NCBI GenBank assembly: GCA_023374045.1
Contig: CM041778.1
Location: 403,928,438 to 403,992,437 of the forward strand
DNA length: 64,000 nt
Source of the DNA: Limonium bicolor
Lineage: Eukaryota > Streptophyta > Magnoliopsida > Caryophyllales > Plumbaginaceae
Reading direction: 5' to 3'
Shown here: positions 1 through 10,942 of the stretch, piece by piece
Numbering within the stretch: position 1 is the first letter of the stretch
How the letters are laid out: each line of letters opens with the position of its first letter
Program-made: the position numbers and the translations under genes
Notes under the pieces: model-generated
What the model was told of the DNA's origin: nothing
Databases searched by the model: none
The model's input: the letters and a program-made list of their open reading frames with translations, nothing else

Positions 1-1
1 C

Positions 2-3000
2 CTATCTTCCATCCCGAAAGCTGAAACTGAACCGCTAGAGCAAGTATTATTTACTTCTCTAGAAGAAAAGGTGGAGGATCCGGAAGTTAACGCCATGCTG
101 GCGTATATAGAAAAAGGAAAACATGGTTATCAAGCCTACAGGCCACCAATCGAAGAACTCGACAGAAAACCTCAAAAATCAATTCCATCAATAGAACAAC
201 CACCAGAGCTCGAGCTTAAAGAGCTACCTTCTAAACTCAAGTATGCCTTCTTAGCTGAAGATGACCATTTGCCTGTCATTATTTCCTCTTCTCTGAATTC
301 CGGGGAGGAAGCAAGGCTACTCGAGGTATTGAAGAAACACAGAACAGCGATCGGGTGGACTATTGCTGATATAAAAGGAATTGACCCCTCCTATTGCACG
401 CACCACATCTATATGGAGGAAAACTACAAGTCTATCAGGCAACCCCAACGTCGGCTAAACCCTAACCTCAAGGAGGTAGTTAAAAAGGAGGTTCTGAAAC
501 TCCTAGATGCGAACATCATTTATCCTATCTCTGACAGTCCATGGGTAAGCCCTGTACAAGTTGTCCCGAAGAAGGGGGGCATCGAAGCTGTTATAAATGA
601 TAAGGGAGAGGCTATCCCTCAAAGAAAAATCACAGGTTGGCGCATGTGTATCGACTATCCGCTTAAACTTGGCAACCAGGAAGGATCATTTCCCTCTCCC
701 CTTTATCGATCAGATGTTAGAACGACTAGCAGGGCAAGAGTACTACTGTTTTTAGATGGGTTCTCAGGGTATTTCCAAATACCAATCGCACCAGAGGACC
801 AGGACAAGACCACTTTACTTGTCCATACGGTACCTTTGCATACAGACGAATGCCCTTCGGTCTATGTAATGCCCCTGCTACCTTCCAGAGATGCATGCAA
901 GCATATTCGCTGATTTCATCGAACAGAGCATAGAGGTCTTTATGGATGACTTCTCGTCTATGGCTCTAGTTTTGATAAATGCTTGGCACAACTTGATTTG
1001 ATCCTAGGACGGTGTGAGGATACAAATCTCGTTTTGAACTGGGAAAAATGTCATTTTATGGTCAAGGACGGGATTGTCCTTGGACATAAAATATCGCTGA
1101 AGGAATAGAGGTGGATAAGGCCAAGGTAGAGGTTATCGAGAAATTACCGGCACCAACTACTGTTAAAGACATTCGAGCGTTTCTCGGGCATGCAGGATTC
1201 TATCGGCGGTTTATACAAGACTTCTCAAAAATCACTAAACCATTGACCGACCTGCTACAGAAAGACGCCCCGTTTCATTTTGATGAAAGGTGTTCAGCTG
1301 CTTTCAAAACTATAACACAAAAATTGGTATCAGCACCTGTTGTCATACCACCCGACTGGTCTCTTCCGTTTGAGATCATGTGTGATGCAAGTGACTACGC
1401 CGTGGGGGCAGCTCTATGCCAGAAAAAAGAGAAAATTTTGAGAGTGATTGCTTATGCCAGTAGGACACTAAACGACGCCCAGAAAAACTATACGACCACT
1501 GAAAAAGAGCTTCTGGCTATAGTATTCTCCCTTGATAAGTTCAGGTCGTACTTATGGGGAAGCAAAGTCATAGTGCACACAGACCACTCTGCTCTCAAAT
1601 ACCTATTTGCAAAACAAGAAGCCAAGCCTCGCTTGTTGCGCTGGATTCTTCTACTACAGGAGTTTGACATAGAAGTCAAAGACAAGAGCGGAAAATTAAA
1701 TGTCGTCGCTGACCATCTCTCCCGGTTAGTACTCCTACTGATAGTGTGCCTATCAACGAATTCTTCCCCGATGAGACTGCTTTTCTATCACCAAGTACAA
1801 GAGCCATGGTATGCGGACCTGGCCAATTATCTAGTCTCTGGAACAATACCCTATGATCTATCTTACTCCCAGAAGAAGAAATTTCTTTCTGATCAAAGCA
1901 TTATTTCTGGGAAGATCCGTATTTGTTCCGAGTCTGTGCTGATGGGTTGATTCGCCGGTGTCTCCCTGAAGATGAGGTTTACAGCGTCATACATTTTTGT
2001 CACTCACGGGAAGCCGGAGGTCACCATGGACCCACAAGGACCGCTGCTAAGATCCTGGCCTCAGGATTTTATTGGCCGACTCTTCACAAGGATGTTTACC
2101 AATTCTGCAAACAATGTGATAATTGTCAGAGAATGGGTAACACATCTAGGAGACATGAAATGCCACAACAGGGAATACTAGAAGTGGAGCTCTTTGATTG
2201 TTGGGGCATTGATTTTATGGGACCGTTCCCTTCCTCACAGGGCCACCAGTATGTTTTAGTGGCAGTGGATTACGTGTCGAAATGGGTAGAAGCCATACCC
2301 TGTCATCATGCTGATGCAAAGACCGTAACCAGATTCCTTAAGAAGCACATCTTTACCCGTTTTGGCGTGCCTAGAATTATTATCAGTGACGGAGGATCTC
2401 ACTTCTGCAACCGTTCATTTGAAGCGCTTATGGGTAAGTACGGGGTACGTCATAAGGTAGCTCTACCTTATCACCTCCAGACAAACGGCCAAGCAGAAGT
2501 TTCGAACCGTGAGTTAAAATGGATTCTCCAGAAAACGGTTAACTCATCACGAAAGGATTGGGCACTTAAGTTAGATGATGCGCTTTGGGCTTACCGCACC
2601 GCATTCAAGACTCCCATCGGGATGTCTCCTTTTAAGCTTGTTTATGGGAAATCATGCCACCTGCCTGTAGAGCTGGAACATAAGGCATATTGGGCACTCA
2701 AGGCCCTAAACTTCGATTTAGAAGCCGCAGGAGAAAAGCGGAAGTTTCAACTCTCTGAACTCGAGGAGTTAAGAGATCAAGCATACCGTAGTGCGACAAT
2801 ATACAAGGAGCGCACCAAGAAACATCATGACCAAATGATCCACAAACGCGACTTTAAGGTTGGCGACGGGGTGCTGCTTTATAATTCCAGATTGAGAATA
2901 TTTCCTGGAAAACTCAAATCTCACTGGACTGGCCCATTCCAAGTTGTTGGAACCACTCCTTTTGGTGTTTACGAACTCCAGAATCAAAAAGGAGAATGCT

Positions 3001-3212
3001 TCAAAGTCAATGGATCCCGTCTAAAAAGGTATGCCGGAATTCTTGAAAATAATAATGCTCTGTTCGCAATTTCTTTCTTACAGGAATACGAGGAAGCCTC
3101 CACCCCAAAGGAACAGCAGACAACACCTCTACATCATAAGTTTACAAAAGTGTACAAACTTCCTAACACCAGCAGTTCAGATACCTCGCCCTCAAACTCT
3201 TCTCCAACCTAA
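2..3212 (+). pseudogene. pol: Element A pol: RT, RNase H and integrase, frameshifted
   Basis: The frame is open at the left window edge, so the true start lies outside. The RT fingers run from about 260 to 700. A frameshift follows the CIDY motif near 655, and more lie near 820-960. The palm motif FMDDFS is still readable near 940-955, and the frame resumes at about 1111. RNase H covers about 1380-1725 ([28 protein letters not shown], ending VADHLSR). Another shift lies near 1725-1925. Integrase runs 1923-3212 with an HHCC zinc domain ([20 protein letters not shown]), a D-D-E core ([25 protein letters not shown]) and a basic C-terminus. At least three frame breaks make it a pseudogene. Its intact Gln codons at PVQVV and LLLQEF are useful controls for the stops in element D. 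Confidence 0.9.
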
Positions 3213-4306
3213 AGCTTGGTCAAATACGTCTAGCTAGAGACGTTAAACCCGGGCAGCTTGGTGGGAGGCAACCCACTATCTATCTTTTATCTTTCCTTTA
3301 ATTTGATGTTGTTTTCCTTTTTTGTACTATATTTCCCTTTATATGTCATAATAAAATGCAGGTTTTACTTGAGTTCTTCTGGCTGTGTAGAATATTCTTT
3401 ACAGGTTCATTTCATGACATTCCACAGCTGCACTCAAGTGTGGGGGAGCTCTACACACTCTACGAAATCTGGGGAGTACACTCTTTCCTTTATTAATTGC
3501 ATGCCCTATTAATTTTATTCCATCTACGCAATGAGGGCATTGCTTGAGTTTAAGTGTGGGGGAAGAGCCTCAGGGCATTTTGTGCTAAAATTGTTTAAAT
3601 CTCTCTGCTTATCTTGCATTTGTTAAAAAATTAAAATCATGTACCCTGCTAATGTAGGTTGTTCTCTTTAAAAACAAATACTATTATGAATTGTGGGATA
3701 AATGGTACAAATTTAAAAATTTTCATTTGATTACTTTTGAGGAGCATTTTTCTTATGCGGTGTGACCCAATAATCTGCAAATGGTTGGATTTTATTGCTC
3801 AAGGTTTCTTTCTGTCTTCTCTCTTAGGGATTGCTAAGGGGTGCTTCTCTGTTAAAAAAAAAGAGAAGAATACAAAAATAATAAGGGACTTGCGAGACAC
3901 CATTGGTAACCAACAAGAGAGTTGAGTGTTCTTAAAAACAAAGGCGTGATGCCTACATTCTATCTTCTCATCCCTTATGCAAAAGTGAAACAAATGCATA
4001 AATCTATTTTTCCTTTTGTTTTCTCCTCAATGCCCAATCTTGAGAGAAGTTGGCCATGGTAAAAGTTCTCAGAGTCACCTAAACAAAGAAGCATTGAAGT
4101 ACCTTGGATCATACCCCGAAACTCTATATTTTATTTTTACCCTGAGCACACCTATGCCACCAGCAGTTGATGGATCACACTCCTCAATAAGTTAAAAAGA
4201 TCATGAACTTCCACTTCTTTATCCTACCCTTCATTATAATATTTGTTAGTATTGAGCATTCCCTACTTACTTAGGTACATGGTTTTGCTTGAGGACAATC
4301 AAAAAG
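3213..4306 (+). other. Element A 3' non-coding tail
   Basis: No coding potential is seen. The stretch just after the integrase stop (about 3236-3280, ending in GGAGGCAACCCA) and the repeated GTGTGGGGGA/AAGTGTGGGGG runs near 3440 and 3552 are typical of Athila tails. Short open frames here have no recognisable domain. Confidence 0.7.
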
Positions 4307-4321
4307 ATAAGTGTGGGGGTG
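4307..4321 (+). promoter_or_regulatory. Element A polypurine tract
   Basis: The purine-rich run AAGTGTGGGGGTG directly precedes the LTR start TGATAAGTG. This is the expected plus-strand primer for reverse transcription. Confidence 0.85.
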
Positions 4322-4588
4322 TGATAAGTGTCCAAATGAGCATGTTTTATAGGTGTATTTCATATATTATATTAACACTTTTCTTGCTCATTTCTCCTCT
4401 TCGGTTAGTTTTCCTCTAGTTTATGTTTTATTGGTTATCTCACAAATTTATTGGTTTAACATGAGGAAAACCAAGCTGGGAGTAAAGTAGACGAAGAGAC
4501 AAACGCATAGACACAAACAGCTCAGAAAATGAGTCTAAACGAAGAATCTAGAGCCGGTCAAAGTTCGTAGAAGGAAATAAGTCAAAAA

Positions 4589-4808
4589 CTTGTGTCCACC
4601 CCTGTGTCCGCATGACCAGAGGCGGACACCACACGCCTGAGACCTCCCCTGTGTCCACATGGAGATAGGCGGACAGGACAAAATGTGTCCGCATGACCAG
4701 AGGCGGACAGACACGCGGACAGGAAGGTGACCGCATGAAACCACGCGGACAGGGAGGCGGACATGGGTTACGTCCGCATAGCCAGAGGCGGACAACAACG
4801 CGGATGTG
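4589..4808. repeat. U3 inverted-repeat cluster of element A
   Basis: About 220 bp hold at least six GTCCGCAT...GCGGACA hairpin-like units (for example near 4604-4627, 4684-4712 and 4770-4792) with variable short loops. The cluster ends about 190 bp upstream of the TATA box at 4997, an enhancer-like position. Open frames on the - strand here are products of the repeats. Confidence 0.8.
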
Positions 4809-4996
4809 ACTAAAAATCAGACGCGACAGTCTTCTTCTTCGCGACTGTCTGCAACTTGATTCTGCCATATCCATCTACTCCGAGCGGCGCCTACCTTAAT
4901 TCCCTCACGCGTCTGTCTCCAGCTCTGTCCCCTGCAATCAATGAGCAATCAATCTGCAATCAATTCTTCCACTCCAGATTACCTCTTCCCTTCCTC

Positions 4997-5004
4997 TATA
5001 TAAA
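4997..5004 (+). promoter_or_regulatory. TATA box of element A LTR
   Basis: TATATAAA lies mid-LTR, about 675 bp from its start, followed by CTCAGC. The placement fits an RNA polymerase II promoter at the U3/R border. Confidence 0.65.
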
Positions 5005-5991
5005 CTCAGCTACTGCAACCTTAAACAGACGTACGGAGAAAACCAGAAAATCAGACCATCGCTCACCACAACTACCATTCGCTTCCATTAATTCTCCCCG
5101 TACACCACTACACATCATTCAGTCCCCAGAACTAAAACACTCCAAATCACTCATTCCACATATAATATCCTACGTACTCGCTCCACTCTTCGTTCTCTTC
5201 ATTTCTCCATTCACCATCCACACCTCCGTATTATTATTACGTCCAACCTCTGCCTGACTTATTACCAGTTAATATGTCAGGCTAAGGAGGATTTGCTCCG
5301 GGCGAGGGTTTAATTATGGTTTGTTTAGTTGTGTAATCTATATTTCTACCGGTTAAAATAAATTCAGTTTGTTACGATTAAAGTTTTGTTTCTCTCCCTT
5401 TTTAATAAATTTCATCGATTTATTAAAAAGCCTTACTAAATCTGTTTTTAATCTGATCGGTGATGAACAGATAGTTTAGTTAAGCCGTAAAACTGTAGGA
5501 ACTTATTTTCATCGGATAAGTTAGTACAAGTTGCAAGAATAAAATTCCTCACACTCCTCTGCCGTTTACACGCATTTTGCTTGAGTTTTCATCGGACCTT
5601 GCATTTTCAGGTAAAGAGTTCTTATGAGTTTTCATCGGACCTTAAGATAATAACAGGAATCTTGCCAAATTATTTTATTAAACCGGTAGAGATAGCACAA
5701 TTAATCAGATCATATTAACCTGAACCCGGAGTTCCGTTTAATTTAACTTCAATTCACTAAATTAATCTATTATTTACTTTTCAAAAACAAGTCAATTAAC
5801 TCCCCCCTTTTGTGACACGCTTAGGTACTATATAATTTACCTTAGTCCCACGGTTCGATATCCGGTCGCTTACACTTTACTATACTACTACGACCGGGAT
5901 TTGTTTGCAGCCCGACTGTTATTTTGAGTTTTAATTTCTTTTCTTTTATTTTAATTACACCAGTTTAACCACTCACGATATCACGTCTACA

Positions 5992-8450
5992 GTAAATTAT
6001 CATTAACTTTAAGAGTTCAAATCCCATTTGACTACTTCAAAATGAAAATATATTAAACCTCCTTATTCTCCTAATATTTCTATTACTAATATTCTAGATC
6101 CTTCTTTCAGCGTGATTATCTTCCTTTTGCTAGAATTCCTGACCTGTTTTACTATATTTCTATTTATTTCCATCTTACTTCTATATCAGTTAAATAAATG
6201 GTTGTTAATTCTTTCTCTAGATATTTTATTCTCCTTCTCATTTTGTTACAACAGCTAAAGTATCTTTCTCCTATTATTTTGAATTGAAAATTACTTAACT
6301 AATTATTTCTAAACTGAGGTTGTTAGCAACCCCGTTCGTTCTTCTGGTTTCTCACAACGTTATAATTATTTAATATTTTAAATATCATAAAAATACTAGT
6401 TAGTAGAACTTTTATTTAAATTATTCAATACTTTCCTCTTCTTCAAAACAGATTATTGTTTATTTAATTAATAGTATTTCTCTTAATTTCATAAATTATT
6501 TCTATTTAAAACATCGATTTCCCTCTTATCTCTTTATCCTCAATACGCCGTTTCTACGCTCTTACTTTTACTGAATATTCACACTTCTTCTTCCTTTGAA
6601 CCTTTACAAATTCACGTTCTTCATCCTGCTACTGCTAGATCATTCCCTGGCGCCAATTAGGAATTCGTTGGGTAAAGTACTCTACTTAGTTATATTAATT
6701 AATTTATTCGGTTGTGTTGGTAAATCCTAATTATTGATTATGTATACCTAGACTCCGGTTTCGTCGACGAGTGCTACTAATAGTCCTGAGGAGTTGACTT
6801 CTTGAGGGGATTGTTTGTTCAAGTAAATTCTATGCTCATGTCTATTTGACTGGTGTTTTGCAAATTAGAGGAAAAGGCTTTGGGTTGTGTTTTTATTTGT
6901 TCTCAGTCGGTGTTTTGGAAATTGGGATTGTTTCCCACGTATTGGAAATGGAGGAGCTGGATTATTTTGGTGGTGTTTTGATTTTGGATTTTGGGAGTCT
7001 TTCGCAGGATGAATTCTTCTGTTTGGGAGCCCACAGGTGCTCCCCATTCTTTTTATTTGCGCTACACACAATGTTGCAGTTAAGCCCTCTAATATACTCA
7101 AAGTTACTGCTGTTTCATAGGGGGTGCACACTCAAGGACTTGGGCTGAGGTGGTTGTTTGACGGTCCCATAGGTGACTATCATTGAATTGTTGTTTGGGA
7201 TCCCATAAGTGATCCCGTGGTTGGTGTTGTGGATAACTGCTGTTGAAAGCTGTCTACTACTGTCTGGTTTATTATTATGATTTATGGAAAATCGTTATAA
7301 TATTCAAAACTCTCTCTCATCTGATTGACAAATGTTAACATGGATTTTAAAATGTATTTTACATATTGAGGTAGAGTTTACTCAGTTTATCTGATTTGTG
7401 CGATCCCTTCTGTTTTTGTCTATTGATTTCTAATCGCTGGTATAGATGACTGAATTAGGGACCGGGATTGCGCAATCACATAGAATAGGAGATTATGGAT
7501 GACTTGTTAAGTTTTTATTGATGTTTACACTACTGTGGTCATTTGGAGCTTCCGCATAAATTGAGTTAATGGTTTAGCAATTATTTTTCGTTGTTTATTT
7601 TTGGTTCATTAGCCTGAGCACCCAGAGGGTTTGGGTGTGGCGGTAATACCCTGGGTGTTTTGATTCCGCTGCTGATTTGAAGTTATATCTGTTATGGTAA
7701 TTGCAACAACATTCTTTGACATTTTACAGATTATATTGAAACGTTCTTATGAGTTTTGAGTATTGTTTCTGAGGTACCTATTGCTGACTTTATCTGCCTA
7801 AATGTTTCTCTATACTTTGACATTAAAGTGTAAGTGTTTTGGTGATTTTCTAACTCTGAATTCGTTTTGAAATTTGCATCTTAAGACCTGTCCGAACGTC
7901 CGTCCGGACATCAATGTTCGGACAGGCCCCAAGGGATTTTATTGTTTCTGCTGTTTTGGCTGTGTCCGAACATCTGTCCGAACGTTGAGGACGAGTCCAA
8001 CTTGCAAGTCTCGACTTATGTCCGAACTTGCACGTTTGGACGAATGTTCAGACCACGTAAGGGAATTTTTCAAAACTTTGAAAAACTCGGCTTGTGTCCG
8101 AACTTCAAAGTCCGGACACAAGTTCGAACACCTTCATCTTCTGATTTTTCAACTCTCGACTTGTGTCCGAACATCAATGTCCGGACACAAGTTCGAACGC
8201 TTTCGTTTTTAGAACTTTCAACTCTCGACTTGTGTCCGAACATCAATGTCCGGACACAAGTTTAGACAAGTGGATTTCCGCAGATTATTTTCCTCGGCTT
8301 GTGTCCGAACGTCAGACGTCTGGACACAAGGTCGGACAGGTTTTGTTTTTCACTTTTAGGACTCGTTTGAAGTCCGTTTTTGTTTCTGTTTGCGCTGTTA
8401 GATTAGTATTTTCGTAAGATTTCATTTCAGGTAAAATCCAGGGTGTTACA
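5992..8450 (+). repeat. Element B 5' LTR, 3' portion
   Basis: Positions 5992-7738 are collinear with 34064-35819, the other LTR. The LTR end GGGTGTTACA is followed by a primer binding site. The first roughly 330 bp of the LTR are absent because A was inserted there. No gene is present. The 6846-7150 open frames recur in the other LTR copy with disrupted frames and are not coding. Confidence 0.85.
7888..8342. repeat. Inverted-repeat cluster near the end of element B LTR
   Basis: Units with perfect arms CTTGTGTCCG/CGGACACAAG lie at 8091-8122, 8160-8191 and 8229-8260. An 8298-8330 unit differs by one G:T pair. An outer unit CCTGTCCGAAC/GTTCGGACAGG lies near 7889-7928. The four inner stems read ACTT/AAGT, ACAT/ATGT (twice) and ACGT/ACGT, so both sides change together. 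Most units are followed by GTTCGAAC. Confidence 0.9.
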
Positions 8451-8453
8451 AGG

Positions 8454-8467
8454 TGGTATCAGAGCCA
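8454..8467 (+). promoter_or_regulatory. Element B primer binding site (initiator Met tRNA)
   Basis: TGGTATCAGAGCCA starts three bases after the LTR end, the usual complement of the 3' end of plant initiator methionine tRNA used by chromoviruses. Confidence 0.9.
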
Positions 8468-8864
8468 TGTTTTAAAAATAATATAAGATTTGAATAAACC
8501 GGATTAAAATTTAGGGATAAGCCGTTTAGGGAGTTATATTATATTATGATGTGTACTGCAGCTGCTGAGTTACATTGAATGTTTCCGTTTAAATGTGTTG
8601 GAAGGATGCACAAGGATTATTACTTATTGTTGCACATATATATATATATATATGTGTGTGTGTAATAGTGTATATTGCTTATATGCTTAGTACGCGAGGA
8701 CTAGAGTAGTAGAACTTGTAGTATAACCTGAGGGGTAGTTATGGAAATAGAGATTTGAATTCCTTTAAATCGTAATCAGGAGTTCACTTGAGATCAAGCA
8801 AGTAGGACTGGCAGACCGACTTAACTTCTCATACAACACCAGGAGTCAAAGCCGAAGGACTAAC
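8468..8864 (+). other. Element B leader
   Basis: This is untranslated sequence between the PBS and gag. It contains a TA/TG microsatellite at about 8637-8663. Nothing else was recognised. Confidence 0.6.
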
Positions 8865-10016
8865 ATGGCAGCCAACGATCCAATGAGGCAGCTTCAGGGG
8901 CTCGTATTGAATTTGGGCCAGATTGTCCAGCGCCAGGCTCAGTGGGACAACGTGCCCGAGGATTACACCAAGAGGATCGCCCATCTGAAGCCTACTGCAT
9001 TCAACGGGGAGGCAGACCTAGTGCTGCTCGAAGACTGGATTCGAGAATTTGACAAAATATTTGAAGTAGTTAACTGTCCAGTTGACAGACGAGTGAATGC
9101 AGATGTGTATTACTTCAAGAGCGAGGCCGACATCTGGTGGTCTGCCAACAAAGACGTCCTTCTGGCGGGACCCGACTTTAGATGGGAGGCATTGAAGGAG
9201 GCCATGTGAAGGCGTTTCTACCCAAAGCATGTCTGGATGCAGAAATACCTGGAGTTTTCAGAACTCAAGCAACAGACCCGAAGTGTGAAGGAGTACCACT
9301 CCAAATTTCTAGAGCTAGCAAGATTTGCACCTACTATGGTCCCCGACGAGGCGTCAAAGGTGCAGAGGTTTGTGGGGGGACTCAACTGGAGTCTCTAGGA
9401 GGCCTTGAGCGTGCTGACCATACCGACCCTCCAAGACGCTTATGGAAAAGCTGCTAACCTGTACAGGGTGCAGAAGAAGAGGAGGGAGGTCCAGGCGGGC
9501 TAGAAGAGGAAGATGAAGGACGGGGAGGACTCCCGGAGTCGAGACGATAGACCCCAGAGGCCGAACCAAGAGAAATGATGGAGGCCTAACCCAGATGAGA
9601 GGTAGAGGTTCGATGTGAACCGGAGATACGATTAGAGGAGGAATGATCGACCCCAGGGGCAGGTCCAAAGGGGGGAGACCGGGCGATATAGGCACTTCCA
9701 TTGCAGGAGATGCCACAAAGACCACCCGGGGAAGGACTGCGAGGGGAATTTAGTGGCTTGCTTCTGGTGTGGAAAGAAGGGACACAAAGCTTTTGAGTGT
9801 TTCCAGAACCCTCAGGGAGGCACCCAACAGAGGGGAATCGGCGGAGACCGGACTTATAGGTAGACAGACTCCTAGTTCAGAGGTCGGGACCAGTATCAAA
9901 ATCAGAACTAGCGTGGGGACGCTCCCCAGCGTGGTGGTGAGGGCAACAACAATGGAGGCAATAGAGGCCAGGGGGAGAACCGAGGCAACAACAGAGCTCC
10001 TAGGAAGATCAACGTT
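8865..10016 (+). pseudogene. gag: Element B gag with two zinc knuckles, broken
   Basis: Gag starts at an ATG reading MAANDPMRQLQGLVLNLGQI. The capsid part contains HLKPTAFNGEAD and WWSANKDVL. An in-frame TGA at about 9207 interrupts it. After it the frame continues with typical Del gag wording (RRFYPKHVWMQKYLEF, SVKEYHSKFLELARF). Further stops lie near 9400-9600. Two nucleocapsid knuckles lie at about 9702-9803: CRRCHKDHPGKDC (CX2CX3HX4C) and CFWCGKKGHKAFEC (CX2CX4HX4C). A chromovirus gag with several stops cannot make a capsid. Confidence 0.85.
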
Positions 10017-10942
10017 ATGAGTCGGGCCGAGGCTGAGGCCGAAGCCGATGTATTAGCAGGCACCTTTTCTGTTCATGGTACTCCTGCTCGTGTTTTGTTC
10101 GATACTGGAGCTTCATATACCTTTATTTCTAGACATTTTGTTGAGAAGCTAAGTCTAGTGGCTAGTAAGACCTCGTCTATAGCAGTTTCCATACCTTCAG
10201 GGCGGGTAGTTACTTGTAACGATGTACTAAAAGACCTAGGGGTAGATATCAAGGGGGAAACCTTTGTAATTGATCAAATCCAGTTTGTTCTCCCCGACTT
10301 CGACATCATCTTGGGGATGGACTGGCTGAGCAAATTCAAGGGAAGAATAGACTGCAGCGAGTAGAAGATCATCCTGAAAGGACCGTCGGGGCAAAGGGTC
10401 TCCTACAGGAGTGTGAAGAAAAGGTCCACAGTGAAGATCGTCTCAGCTATGTCGATCCTCTCCCAAGTAAAGAAGGGATAGCAGGCATACCTTTGCTACA
10501 TCTAGGACCTGAGCAGAGACCCCAACAAATTAGAGGAGATTCGAGTGGTGAACGAGTTCCCAAATGTCTTTCCCGAGGAGATTCCTGGCATGCCGCCAGA
10601 CAGAGAAGTGGAGTTCAGCGTCGATCTAGAGCCCGAAGCTGCGTCGATCTCTAAAGCTCCATACATAATGGCGCCATCGGAGTTGAACGAACTGAAAGCA
10701 CAGCTGGGGGAACTATTGGAGAAGGGGTACATTCGCCCGAGTGTATCACCGTGGGGAGCCCCGATCCTGTTTGTCAAGAAGAAGGACGGGAGCATGAGGC
10801 TGTGCATAGACTACAGAGAGCTGAACCAGATCACCATGAAGAACCGTTATCCATTGCCAAAGATTGACGATCTCTTCGACCAACTTCAGGGTGCAGGAGT
10901 CTTCTCCAAGATAGACCTGAGATCGGGGTACCATCAGCTTCG
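10017..10942 (+). pseudogene. pol: Element B protease and start of reverse transcriptase, truncated
   Basis: The aspartic protease active site DTGAS lies at 10101-10115, and the protease continues to ILGMDWL. A TAG lies near 10362, with more breaks before the RT. The RT fingers begin about 10545 ([26 protein letters not shown]) and continue through [27 protein letters not shown] to [12 protein letters not shown]. The frame then runs into the LTR of element C at 10943. The YVDD palm motif and thumb are missing from the window. Confidence 0.9.

Larger units (their letters stand above)
1..5991 (+). mobile_element. Element A: Athila-type Ty3/gypsy LTR retrotransposon, left end outside window
   Basis: The order on the + strand is the protease-RT linker, reverse transcriptase, RNase H, integrase, a 1.1-kb non-coding tail, a polypurine tract and a 3' LTR. 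Athila affinity comes from the RT/integrase wording ([21 protein letters not shown]), the tail with repeated AAGTGTGGGGGA stretches and the TGATAAGTG LTR start. Its right end joins a sequence that is collinear with B's other LTR (5991 onward matches 34063 onward), so A was inserted into B's 5' LTR. The 5' LTR and gag lie left of the window. There is no env-like ORF between integrase and LTR, unlike D and F. Confidence 0.9.
4322..5991 (+). repeat. Element A 3' LTR (1670 bp)
   Basis: It starts TGATAAGTG after the polypurine tract and ends GTCTACA. The right boundary is set by the point where B's LTR sequence resumes. The order inside is U3 inverted-repeat cluster, TATA box, then an AT-rich R/U5 with GACCGGGATT and GCAGCCCGAC, which parallel ACCGGGATTTTTGCAACCCGAC near the same end of D's LTR. 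The first target duplication would be outside the window. GTAAA at 5992-5996 is the presumed second copy. Confidence 0.85.

Noticed and set aside
4535..4874. Overlapping Cys/His-rich frames on the - strand
   Set aside because: They are translations of the hairpin cluster in all frames, antisense to the element.
6846..7148. Possible 100-codon gene also seen near 34953-35210
   Set aside because: It lies in the LTR of element B and the two copies do not keep the same frame.
7888..8342. Possible CRISPR array, because repeats alternate with variable short centres
   Set aside because: Units are inverted repeats with irregular spacing inside a plant LTR. There are no uniform spacers and no cas genes.
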